A stretch of DNA of 64,000 nucleotides from Algoriphagus aestuarii (GTDB lineage: Bacteria > Bacteroidota > Bacteroidia > Cytophagales > Cyclobacteriaceae), in the NCBI GenBank assembly GCA_017051695.1, contig JAFIDK010000006.1:1-64000 (forward strand), given 5' to 3'. Below the pieces are notes generated by a model. It was not told the origin of the DNA and ran no database searches. It was given only the letters and a program-made list of their open reading frames with translations. Position numbers and translations under genes: made by a program. Positions 7,836 through 15,067 of the stretch are shown one piece after another (the first letter of the stretch is position 1; each line of letters starts with the position of its first letter).

Positions 7836-9164
7836 TTATTGAGCTGGCTGCTGGGCCTTTGGCAAATAATACAAAACAACTCTTCCATTCAGGTTTAGAT
7901 ATTCTTTCGCCACGCGCTGAATATCTTCTTTAGTCACCTTACTGTACGCATCCATTACTTTGTTGATGTAATTGGCATCTCCATAAATCGCATGAGCCTC
8001 TGCAAGATTCTCTGCTATCCCGGCCATTGACGAATTACTGCTCACGATGTTGTTTTCCATGATGTTTTTCAACTTGGTAAAATCCTGGTCGCTTAGTCCT
8101 TCATCCTGCACTTGTTTGATCAGCTTATCAATTTCTGTTTCCAGATCTTTCGGCTCCACTCCCATATTGGCAATGCTGTACATGATGAAAATTCCACCAT
8201 CTTCTAGCTCCAAAGGAATCGCCGCTACTACCAGTGCTTTCTGCTGCTTGTCTACCAACTCTTTGGTCATCAAAGAAGAAGCTCCTCCTGTCAAATAAGT
8301 GGACAACATCGATAAAGCATAGGAATCGGCATCTGTTTTTGGCGGAAGGTTGTAAGCCTGAATAACCGCTGGAATCTGAATATTGTCATAAATCACATCT
8401 CTGATCTCTTCCGTTTTTTTAGGCTCTCTTACATTGGGACGGTAGATCTCTTTTTTGCCCATTGGGATTTCCGAGAAATATTTTTTCACCCAAGCTTCCG
8501 TTTGGGCATAATCAATATCCCCTGCGATCGTCAGTGTCGCATTGTTTGGGACATAGAAGTCTTTATAAAACTGTTGAAATTCCTCGATAGAAGCGGCATT
8601 TAAATGCTCCATAGATCCAATCGGCGCCCATTGGTATGGGTGTTGAGAATATGCTCGCTTTAGGGTCTCAGGAAGTATCGTTCCGTATGGTTGGTTTTCA
8701 TATCGCTGACGTCTTTCCTCTTTGACCACTTCTCGCTGGGTTTCTACTCCGGTCTCATCTACTTTGGAATGCAACATTCGCTCGCTTTCCATATAAAGTG
8801 CTAGCTCCAATTCGTTGGAAGGCAAAGATTCATAGTAATACGTGATGTCATTGGAAGTATAGGCGTTTAATGTCCCTCCTCTTCCTTGGATGATATTCAT
8901 ATACTGACCACGCTCGATATTTTCTGAACCTTCAAACATTAAATGCTCGAAAAAGTGAGCAAAGCCCGTTCGCTCCGGGTTTTCGTTTTTCGAACCTACA
9001 TGGTATAAAACCGAAGTCACTACGATTGGAGTACTCTGATCTTGATGCATAATCACATGCAGTCCGTTATCTAAATCAAATTCTTTGAATTCGATCTTTT
9101 TTTGCGCCAAAGCGGGGACACTCAGCATCCCTGCGATGATACCTAATGCGGTAATTTTTCTCAT
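7836..9164 (-). CDS. M16 family zinc metallopeptidase (catalytic subunit)
   Basis: A secreted pitrilysin-family endopeptidase with signal peptide MRKITALGIIAGMLSVPALA. The inverted zinc motif HFFEH is at residues 70-74, and the downstream glutamate region EVVKEERRQR supplies the third ligand. At 442 residues it matches single-unit bacterial M16B proteases. The R/Y region expected in the C-terminal half is less clear, consistent with the partner providing it. The gene is upstream of the zinc-less M16 gene in a two-gene operon. Such pairs degrade unfolded peptides in the periplasm; the substrate here is unknown. Confidence 0.92.
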   Translation of the reverse strand: MRKITALGIIAGMLSVPALAQKKIEFKEFDLDNGLHVIMHQDQSTPIVVTSVLYHVGSKNENPERTGFAHFFEHLMFEGSENIERGQYMNIIQGRGGTLNAYTSNDITYYYESLPSNELELALYMESERMLHSKVDETGVETQREVVKEERRQRYENQPYGTILPETLKRAYSQHPYQWAPIGSMEHLNAASIEEFQQFYKDFYVPNNATLTIAGDIDYAQTEAWVKKYFSEIPMGKKEIYRPNVREPKKTEEIRDVIYDNIQIPAVIQAYNLPPKTDADSYALSMLSTYLTGGASSLMTKELVDKQQKALVVAAIPLELEDGGIFIMYSIANMGVEPKDLETEIDKLIKQVQDEGLSDQDFTKLKNIMENNIVSSNSSMAGIAENLAEAHAIYGDANYINKVMDAYSKVTKEDIQRVAKEYLNLNGRVVLYYLPKAQQPAQ

Positions 9165-9344
9165 TGTAAAAAGATTGGGTTATTAAATTCCGTGTGTTGA
9201 TTCAATCGGGAGTTCCTAGAAATTGTTTAAATGTTCATCATCGAACACTCGATTGGATATTTTAATATTAGAAGCCTTAATTTAAAACTTTCTCCTAAAA
9301 AAATAAGATATAGGCGACAATCTGAAATTTGACAAGTTAATTTA

Positions 9345-9380
9345 TAATAAAAAAACCGAGTCAGAAATTCTGAACTCGGT
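9345..9380 (-). terminator. Intrinsic terminator of the adenosine kinase gene
   Basis: The minus strand forms ACCGAGT...ACTCGGT with a further CAGAA/TTCTG inner stem (one bulged base) followed by TTTTTTTATT, starting ten bases after the stop codon. Confidence 0.85.
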
Positions 9381-9389
9381 CTTGAAGAA

Positions 9390-10385
9390 TTAAGGATTCA
9401 ACCTGTTTAAGATTTCTTTTGCTTGATGCCATTCCAGTCTTGGTCCAAACTGGCTTACAATTTTAGAACTCGCCATAGAGGCCAATTTCCCACTGGAAGC
9501 ATAACTATGACCATTTGTAATTCCATACATAAATGCTCCCGCAAACATATCCCCGGCTCCATTGGTATCGACTGCAGTCGTTTCGTAAGGCTCAATATCG
9601 ATGAATGTATCTCCATCAAAAATCATTGCTCCATTTTTTCCTTGGGTGATCACAAAATGCTTGGCTACCTTCTTTAGCTCTTCTCTAGCTTCTAGTAAGT
9701 TGCTTTTGCCAGTAAAAATCATCGCTTCTTCTTCATTGGCGAAGAGCAAGTCCACACTGGCACCTATAACTTCCGTCATGGGGTCTTTGAAATATTTCAC
9801 CATGGCCGGATCAGAAAAGGTCAATGCTACTTTCACTCCGTTTTCTTCTGCAATTCGCTTCGCATGCTTCATTGCTTGCTTACCATTCTCTGAAGTGATC
9901 AAATATCCTTCGATGTACAAATATTTTGAATCCTTGATCGCTGCCTCATTAACATCTTCATTGGAATAGGTTTGGGTGATTCCTAAAAAAGTATTCATGG
10001 TTCGTTCTGCATCTTCTGTCACCATGACGAGACATTTACCTGTGATTCCTTCCGCTAAATTACTTTCATTCAGATTATGGCTTACTCCGGCATTTTTCAT
10101 GTCAGCCATGTAAAAATGACCCAGTTCATCATTGGCAACTTTGCAGGAATAGAAACTCTTTCCCCCAAATTGGCTGATAGCAATCACCGTATTTCCGGCA
10201 GATCCACCACATTGTTTCTTGGCCTGCTCTGTATCGATTACTTTCATCAACCCATCTTGTCTCTCCTCATCTACCAAAGTCATCAGGCCTTTTTCGACAC
10301 CATTGTCGATAAAAAACTGATCATTGACTTTAAACTCTATATCTACCAAGGCATTGCCTATGCCTGTCACGTCGTACTTTTTCAT
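9390..10385 (-). CDS. PfkB family carbohydrate kinase, adenosine kinase-like
   Basis: A ribokinase-fold kinase that transfers phosphate from ATP to a nucleoside or sugar. The second PfkB signature DTNGAGDMFAGAFMYG is intact, including the catalytic aspartate; CGGSAGNTVIAISQFGG near residue 60 is the substrate-side motif. The start GIGNALVDIEFKV and the 331-residue length match the group commonly annotated as adenosine kinase in Bacteroidota, so salvage of adenosine to AMP is the likely role. Ribokinase or fructokinase activity cannot be excluded from sequence. It is monocistronic with its own terminator. Confidence 0.85.
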   Translation of the reverse strand: MKKYDVTGIGNALVDIEFKVNDQFFIDNGVEKGLMTLVDEERQDGLMKVIDTEQAKKQCGGSAGNTVIAISQFGGKSFYSCKVANDELGHFYMADMKNAGVSHNLNESNLAEGITGKCLVMVTEDAERTMNTFLGITQTYSNEDVNEAAIKDSKYLYIEGYLITSENGKQAMKHAKRIAEENGVKVALTFSDPAMVKYFKDPMTEVIGASVDLLFANEEEAMIFTGKSNLLEAREELKKVAKHFVITQGKNGAMIFDGDTFIDIEPYETTAVDTNGAGDMFAGAFMYGITNGHSYASSGKLASMASSKIVSQFGPRLEWHQAKEILNRLNP

Positions 10386-10512
10386 TTTTTATTCTGTAAT
10401 GGAAAATTGAATTTTTTTAAAATTGGAAAATTAAAGTGGTCAATTGGAAAGGTGATAAGATTGCAAAGATTGATCGAAAGCTGTTTTTTTCATCATTCGC
10501 AATTCAGTATTC

Positions 10513-10542
10513 GAAATTAAAACCCAATGATGTCAATTGGGT
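10513..10542 (-). terminator. Likely terminator of the GNAT-like gene
   Basis: ACCCAAT (10522-10528) pairs with ATTGGGT (10536-10542). On the minus strand the stem is followed by TTTTAATTTC. It lies about 70 bp after the stop of the upstream gene on that strand. Confidence 0.6.
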
Positions 10543-10610
10543 AAATCAGGTTTGAGTTTCATAATAATATCGTAGATCGTCCTTCGTATTTCTTACATCT
10601 ACGTGTTTCG

Positions 10611-11774
10611 TCAATCGAAAACCCGATGTCTTTCAAAGGGTTTTTCCCGATCAAACAGATAGCGATAAGTATGATGGGTTTTATATATATCCGCTAAAAG
10701 CTGCTCGCATACACGCATCATTTTCGGGTTAAAATCACCGATCCAGTTCATCTCGATCGTTTTATATTGAAAGTCTGACTTCCCGCTCATTTTATCATAC
10801 TCTACCACCATGGCAGATTCCACACCTTTTCCCTGATGCTCTGGCACTACTCCAAATACCAGTCCGAGCATTTTATTCGGTGGTGAAAAGGTTTTGTACC
10901 AAAGAAATTTCAGTTTTCCGAGCAGATCCATCTTGCCATTCACATGTTTAAAAAGCTGGTTGATTTCCGGGATTTGAATAAACATAGAAACCGGTTCCCC
11001 TTTATAAAAACCAAAGTAGATCAGTTTAGGGTCGATGATAGGTTTCATTTTGGCAAACATGAGCTGGGCTTCTTTCAAAGAAAGGGTTTTTCCCATATGC
11101 CTGGACCATGCTTTATTGTAAGTGGTCATGAAATATTCAGGAGCCTTTTCCTTCAATTCTTTGCCTTTGATATAGCGAAATTCATAATCCGGATTGGCCA
11201 AAATCACATTTGCCCGAGCAATCAGCTTATCGTCAAATCCTACATTTTGGACATTTCTGGCATAAGTGAACTGTTTAAAGTAAATCTGGAACCCATAGTC
11301 CTCGAAGAATTTCTGGTAATACTTAAAGTTCCAAGGCATGTTATAGTTCGGTTCGGAGAATCCGTCAACCAGTAATCCCCACCACTTGTCTCGCTCGCCA
11401 AAGTTGATTGGTCCATCCATGGCTTCCATTCCTTCACTTTCCAGCCAGGCCTTTGCCGTATCAAAAAGTAAAAATGCTGCTTCTTCATCGTTGATGCATT
11501 CGAAAAAGCCAAGCCCGCCTGTAGGCTGCTTTTCTTTCATTTTTGGATTGATAAAAGCAGCAACTCTTCCGATGGTTTCTCCTTTATCATTCTGCAAAAG
11601 CCAGCGTTTGGCTTTGGCTCCATTCCTAAAAAGTTTATTTGTCTTGGGATGAAAAAGTCCTTCGATATCAGCATCCAGCGGCCTAATCCAGTTTTTCTCA
11701 TTTTTATATAGCCTTACAGCCATCTCAATAAATTCCTTTTGATGGGCTTCTGTGGTTACTTCGATCAAATTCAT
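10611..11774 (-). CDS. GNAT-superfamily-like protein of unknown substrate
   Basis: A 387-residue cytosolic protein with two acetyltransferase-like halves. The second half contains MLGLVFGVVPEHQGKGVESAMV, which fits the GNAT acetyl-CoA-binding motif (V-x-P-x-x-Q/R-G-x-G). The first half has GRVAAFINPK, a GNAT beta-strand pattern, and a tryptophan-rich centre (FGERDKWWGLLVDGF). The family is common and uncharacterised in Bacteroidota. No signal peptide is visible. The gene stands alone, upstream of a probable terminator and downstream of rimO on the same strand with a 186-bp gap. The acceptor substrate cannot be inferred. Confidence 0.7.
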   Translation of the reverse strand: MNLIEVTTEAHQKEFIEMAVRLYKNEKNWIRPLDADIEGLFHPKTNKLFRNGAKAKRWLLQNDKGETIGRVAAFINPKMKEKQPTGGLGFFECINDEEAAFLLFDTAKAWLESEGMEAMDGPINFGERDKWWGLLVDGFSEPNYNMPWNFKYYQKFFEDYGFQIYFKQFTYARNVQNVGFDDKLIARANVILANPDYEFRYIKGKELKEKAPEYFMTTYNKAWSRHMGKTLSLKEAQLMFAKMKPIIDPKLIYFGFYKGEPVSMFIQIPEINQLFKHVNGKMDLLGKLKFLWYKTFSPPNKMLGLVFGVVPEHQGKGVESAMVVEYDKMSGKSDFQYKTIEMNWIGDFNPKMMRVCEQLLADIYKTHHTYRYLFDREKPFERHRVFD

Positions 11775-11960
11775 GAGATTATTATTTGTTCTTCAAATGC
11801 CTCATGGAATCTCGCAAGTGGCATAATCAACCCTGCGTCGGTCTTCAAAGTAGTGCTCGATTTCATTCAGGGGATTTTAGGCTGCTAAAATAGGTAGATC
11901 AGTTGAAAGGGCAAAAAATCAAATGTGTGCCGCTTTCGGAAACGCAGCACAACATACATA

Positions 11961-13274
11961 TTATTCAACCACCTCCGCATACAGATCAAACTCTGTAGCC
12001 TCAGTCACTTTTACATTTACAAAGTCTCCAACTCTACAGTAATATTTCGAAGCATCAATCAATACTTCATTATCGACTTCTACTGAATCGTATTCGGTTC
12101 TACCCACAAAATGGCCTCCTTCTTTTTTGTCGATCAATACTTTGAAAGACTTACCAATTTTCTCCTGATTCAAATCGTAAGAAATCTGCTCTTGAATCTC
12201 CATCAAGTTATTTGCTCGCTCTTGCTTTACTTCCTGAGGGATGGAATCTTCCATAGAGAATGCATGGGTATTTTCTTCATGAGAATAGGTAAACACACCC
12301 AATCGCTCAAATTTCATTCGTTCCACGAAATCTACCATTTCCTGATATTCTTTCTCTCCTTCTCCCGGATGACCTGCAATCAAGGTAGTTCGGATAGCAA
12401 TGTCAGGAAGAATGTCTCTGATGCTATGTATCAAGTCTTCTTGTTTCTGCCGGGTAGTTCCGCGTCTCATTGCCTTCAACACATTCGTGGAACCATGCTG
12501 CAATGGAATATCCAAGTAATTACAAATATTTTCACGCTCTTTCATCACCTCAATTACGTCCATTGGAAAACCAGTTGGATAAGCATAATGTAGACGAATC
12601 CAATCAATACCATTTACGTCAGAAAGTCTTCGCATTAGTTCAGCGAGATTACGCTTTTTGTAAATATCCAATCCGTAATAAGTAGAATCCTGAGCGATTA
12701 ATAACAACTCCTTCGTTCCGCCGGCAGCTTTATGCTCCGCCTCTTTCACCAATTCCTCAATCGGTCTGGAAATGTGTCCTCCTCGCATCAAAGGAATCGC
12801 GCAAAATGAACATGGTCGGTCGCAACCTTCCGAAATCTTCATGTAGGCGTAGTGAGAGGAATGGGTGAGCAGTCGCTCTCCAACCAATTCATGTTTGTAA
12901 TCTGCTTTGAATTTCTTCAAAATCGCAGGCAAATCCCTAGTACCAAAAAATGCATCAACTTGAGGGATTTCCTTTTCCAGGTCGTCCTTGTATCGCTGCG
13001 ATAGACAACCCGTCACATAGACTTTATCCACCAAACCCTGCTCTTTTGCATCTACATATTGCAAAATCGTATCGATCGATTCCTGCTTCGCATTGTCAAT
13101 AAAACCACAGGTGTTGATGATGACAATGTTATTATCATCCGAATTGGATTCATGGCTGGCATTGATTCCATTTCCTTTGAGCTGCGTTAATAATACCTCC
13201 GAATCTACCAGATTCTTGGAGCAGCCCATCGTGATGATATTTACTTTGTCTTTCTTTAGAGTTCTAGCTTTCAC
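11961..13274 (-). CDS. rimO: Ribosomal protein S12 methylthiotransferase RimO
   Basis: A radical-SAM enzyme that adds a methylthio group to the conserved aspartate of ribosomal protein S12. The N-terminal UPF0004 domain has three cluster cysteines (Cys18, Cys56, Cys90), the radical-SAM motif CDRPCSFC lies at 151-158 (C-x3-C-x2-C), and a C-terminal TRAM domain ends the 437-residue chain. The spacing and the MGCSKNLVDSE start indicate RimO rather than the tRNA-modifying MiaB. A -7 box TACCTTTG lies 24 bp upstream of the ATG. Confidence 0.95.
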   Translation of the reverse strand: MKARTLKKDKVNIITMGCSKNLVDSEVLLTQLKGNGINASHESNSDDNNIVIINTCGFIDNAKQESIDTILQYVDAKEQGLVDKVYVTGCLSQRYKDDLEKEIPQVDAFFGTRDLPAILKKFKADYKHELVGERLLTHSSHYAYMKISEGCDRPCSFCAIPLMRGGHISRPIEELVKEAEHKAAGGTKELLLIAQDSTYYGLDIYKKRNLAELMRRLSDVNGIDWIRLHYAYPTGFPMDVIEVMKERENICNYLDIPLQHGSTNVLKAMRRGTTRQKQEDLIHSIRDILPDIAIRTTLIAGHPGEGEKEYQEMVDFVERMKFERLGVFTYSHEENTHAFSMEDSIPQEVKQERANNLMEIQEQISYDLNQEKIGKSFKVLIDKKEGGHFVGRTEYDSVEVDNEVLIDASKYYCRVGDFVNVKVTEATEFDLYAEVVE

Positions 13275-13297
13275 AGGATTCCTACATTTTGAGGCTG

Positions 13298-13305
13298 CAA
13301 AGGTA
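13298..13305 (-). promoter_or_regulatory. -7 element of the rimO promoter
   Basis: The minus strand reads TACCTTTG, a perfect -7 element with the GCAGCC context also seen at other promoters here. No clear TTG is found at the expected -33 distance, so this promoter is incomplete or weak. Confidence 0.5.
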
Positions 13306-13332
13306 AGGAAAAGTAACTGGAATTTTTCTTTT

Positions 13333-13601
13333 ACCGCAAAGTCGCAAAGGTCTCAAAGAAAAAGCCAAAGTATATTTTCTCTGACAATACAAAGAGCTTA
13401 ATGCTGTTGAAGAGTTTTCAAATATTCACTTAGCTCAAATTCAAACCTATTTAAAGCTTTCTGAACTGAAACATGGATTACTCTAAACTTTAACGTAGCC
13501 AAAATGACTGATGGAATAAAAAGAGTAGTGAACCGCCTAGAATGAAATTTCAATAAAACTAGTTCAGCGGTTCTTCTTTGTGGCCTCAGCGTCTTTTCGG
13601 T
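13333..13601. repeat. GxxExxY-type element bounded by imperfect inverted repeats
   Basis: The left arm (13333-13366) begins ACCGCAAAGTCGCAAAGG. The right arm (13567-13601), read on the minus strand, begins ACCGAAAAGACGCTGAGG. The arms match over most of ~34 positions, including the later CAAAGAA. Between them is a broken GxxExxY (PDDEXK_3) fragment. From memory, GCAAAG-rich repeats of this kind accompany GxxExxY genes in many Bacteroidota genomes, so the unit is probably a decayed repetitive element. It ends ten bases before the stop of the neighbouring glycosidase gene. Confidence 0.6.
13391..13545 (+). pseudogene. GxxExxY (PDDEXK_3) protein fragment, frameshifted
   Basis: The plus strand encodes KELNAVEEFSNIHLAQIQTY, then LKLSELKHGLL, and then meets a stop. 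Adding one base after the CTC codon at 13480-13482 restores INFNVAKMTDGIKRVVNRLE and a natural TGA at 13543-13545. This is the typical C-terminus of GxxExxY proteins (ELKAVE...QLLTYLKL...GLLINFN...KRVVN). The N-terminal half with the GxxExxY motif is missing, so the gene is both truncated and frameshifted and should be inactive. A longer open frame on the opposite strand over this region is its shadow. Confidence 0.75.
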
Positions 13602-13611
13602 GAAGAAACAT

Positions 13612-14697
13612 TTAAAAACCCGTAATCTCTTTGAGCAATTTGAAAAATCCTTTTTTCCGACCTGAGTTGATGCCCCAATCCACGGGAACGCTCTGGTATC
13701 CTGACTCAAAACCCTCATCCTTCATTCGATAATCAAAAAAGCCCCAAGAAGCATAGGCAGCTGTAGCCGCAGAGAAATTATTCAGTTCCTGATCGAAATT
13801 AAAATGATCATCTTCATTGTAAACGATGGGCTGATCAGTAAATCCTGGTACTTTTCTGGTCGCCTCCACTTGTGCAATAATATTATTCGGATCTTTCACT
13901 CCATTTCCATGGAGCAAAATAAAATCCGAGGATTTCACGACATTCTCTTTTGGCACTGCCCCTCCACCATAACTGGTACTTACCAATAAGCGTCTTCCAT
14001 TTTTCTCTTTTGACTTGACCAAATTGATCAATTCGTGAATCCGCTCCGGCTGAAGAATCTCATGATCATACCGCACATTGCACTCATTGTTCACTTCGAT
14101 CAATACATTGGTATACCCTTTATTCAAGATCCACTCCACTGCATTTTCAACAGCGTGAATGACTGCTTTCTCATCTACTAAACGCTCATCCTGCCCAAAA
14201 TAGAAAAAGCCAACAATAGGAACCATTCCCAACTCATCAGCCCGGTCCAGAATTTTTTCTTGCCTCAGAAAGTAATCATCTCTTAATTCTCCTTGCTCTG
14301 TAAATGCAGAATTGATCCAAGGCTGACTCTGAGAATATCCAAAAGGACTTCCTCCTTGGAGATTGATGGTAAATGAAAGCAAGCCATGAGCTTTCCAGTT
14401 GGGCATTTGAGAAATAAATTCATTGGTATTTCTATCCGCATCCCAAGTCTCAGTATCGGGGTATTCCCAATTATGAACTGTTTCAGGATTGAGGTCATCA
14501 AATACACCTTGTACCATTCTGGAGTTCATCAGTAAGCCTTCGATTTTATTTCCTTTCCAGAAACGACCAGCGTAGGTTGGCAGTCCATTGATGAAAAACT
14601 GGTTTCCTCTAATTTCAACTTGAGCCTGCCTTTTTTCCTGGGCAAATGAAAGACAAACGCAAAAAAGAGCAAGAATAAAGGTTAGTTGGGTTCTCAT
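13612..14697 (-). CDS. Secreted TIM-barrel glycoside hydrolase-like protein
   Basis: A 361-residue exported protein with signal peptide MRTQLTFILALFCVCLSFAQ. The barrel resembles clan GH-A glycosidases: the probable acid/base glutamate is in LIEVNNECN (about residue 200) and the probable nucleophile in IVYNEDD near residue 290. The early segment GNQFFINGLPTYAGRFW is typical of proteins that bind a sugar main chain in this clan. I cannot assign a CAZy family or a substrate. The gene stands alone on the minus strand. An inverted-repeat element with a dead GxxExxY fragment abuts its 3' end, leaving the stop codon intact. Confidence 0.7.
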   Translation of the reverse strand: MRTQLTFILALFCVCLSFAQEKRQAQVEIRGNQFFINGLPTYAGRFWKGNKIEGLLMNSRMVQGVFDDLNPETVHNWEYPDTETWDADRNTNEFISQMPNWKAHGLLSFTINLQGGSPFGYSQSQPWINSAFTEQGELRDDYFLRQEKILDRADELGMVPIVGFFYFGQDERLVDEKAVIHAVENAVEWILNKGYTNVLIEVNNECNVRYDHEILQPERIHELINLVKSKEKNGRRLLVSTSYGGGAVPKENVVKSSDFILLHGNGVKDPNNIIAQVEATRKVPGFTDQPIVYNEDDHFNFDQELNNFSAATAAYASWGFFDYRMKDEGFESGYQSVPVDWGINSGRKKGFFKLLKEITGF

Positions 14698-14968
14698 AGG
14701 TTTAATGTAACTCTTTTGAGTTAAGTGTTAAATCAAATCTCACAATTAATATTTTTCGAAATGTTATCTAAAAACTTTGAATTTTGAACCTCAATTTCAG
14801 CGAATTACTGGAAATCCGTGAGAATCCAGGCTTCAATATTATCTATAAATTACCAGCTTAACTTTTTGATAAAAGAACCTTAACGCATCTTTTCGCAGTG
14901 AGAGAAATTCAATCCCTAATTTTGAATCATACAGCAAACACTTTTTAACTCCTTGCATTTATTTTTCA

Positions 14969-14996
14969 GCCCCGAATAAATTTCGGGGCATTTTTT
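14969..14996 (+). terminator. Orphan intrinsic terminator
   Basis: GCCCCGAA (14969-14976) pairs with TTCGGGGC (14982-14989) and is followed by ATTTTTT. It is a textbook plus-strand terminator, yet no plus-strand gene precedes it. It either shields the downstream dehydrogenase gene or ends a short untranslated RNA. Confidence 0.85.
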
Positions 14997-15018
14997 ATGC
15001 AATTGACACCAAAGAAAC

Positions 15019-15049
15019 TTTGGGGAATTCTTTGCTTCCTGTACCTTAG
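15019..15049 (+). promoter_or_regulatory. Promoter of the dehydrogenase E1 gene
   Basis: TTTG (15019-15022), 19 bases, then TACCTTAG (15042-15049), one mismatch from TAnnTTTG. The predicted transcript leader would be only about a dozen bases. Confidence 0.5.
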
Positions 15050-15067
15050 AAAGCAAATCCGCCTTCT

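Larger units (their letters stand above)
14698..15067. other. Intergenic region between divergent genes
   Basis: This 370-bp gap separates the divergent glycosidase and dehydrogenase genes. It holds an isolated plus-strand terminator hairpin (14969-14996), a -7-like TAATTTTG at 14917-14924, and the dehydrogenase promoter. I see no protein-coding frame. The remainder is AT-rich and unremarkable. Confidence 0.6.

Noticed and set aside
9601-9969. A 122-residue plus-strand frame inside the adenosine kinase gene
   Set aside because: It is an antisense shadow of a well-supported gene and has low-complexity serine-rich content.
13398-13718. A 106-residue open frame on the minus strand over the GxxExxY relic and the glycosidase 3' end
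   Set aside because: It is antisense to a recognisable GxxExxY fragment and overlaps the end of a real gene in another frame; it has no protein-like composition.
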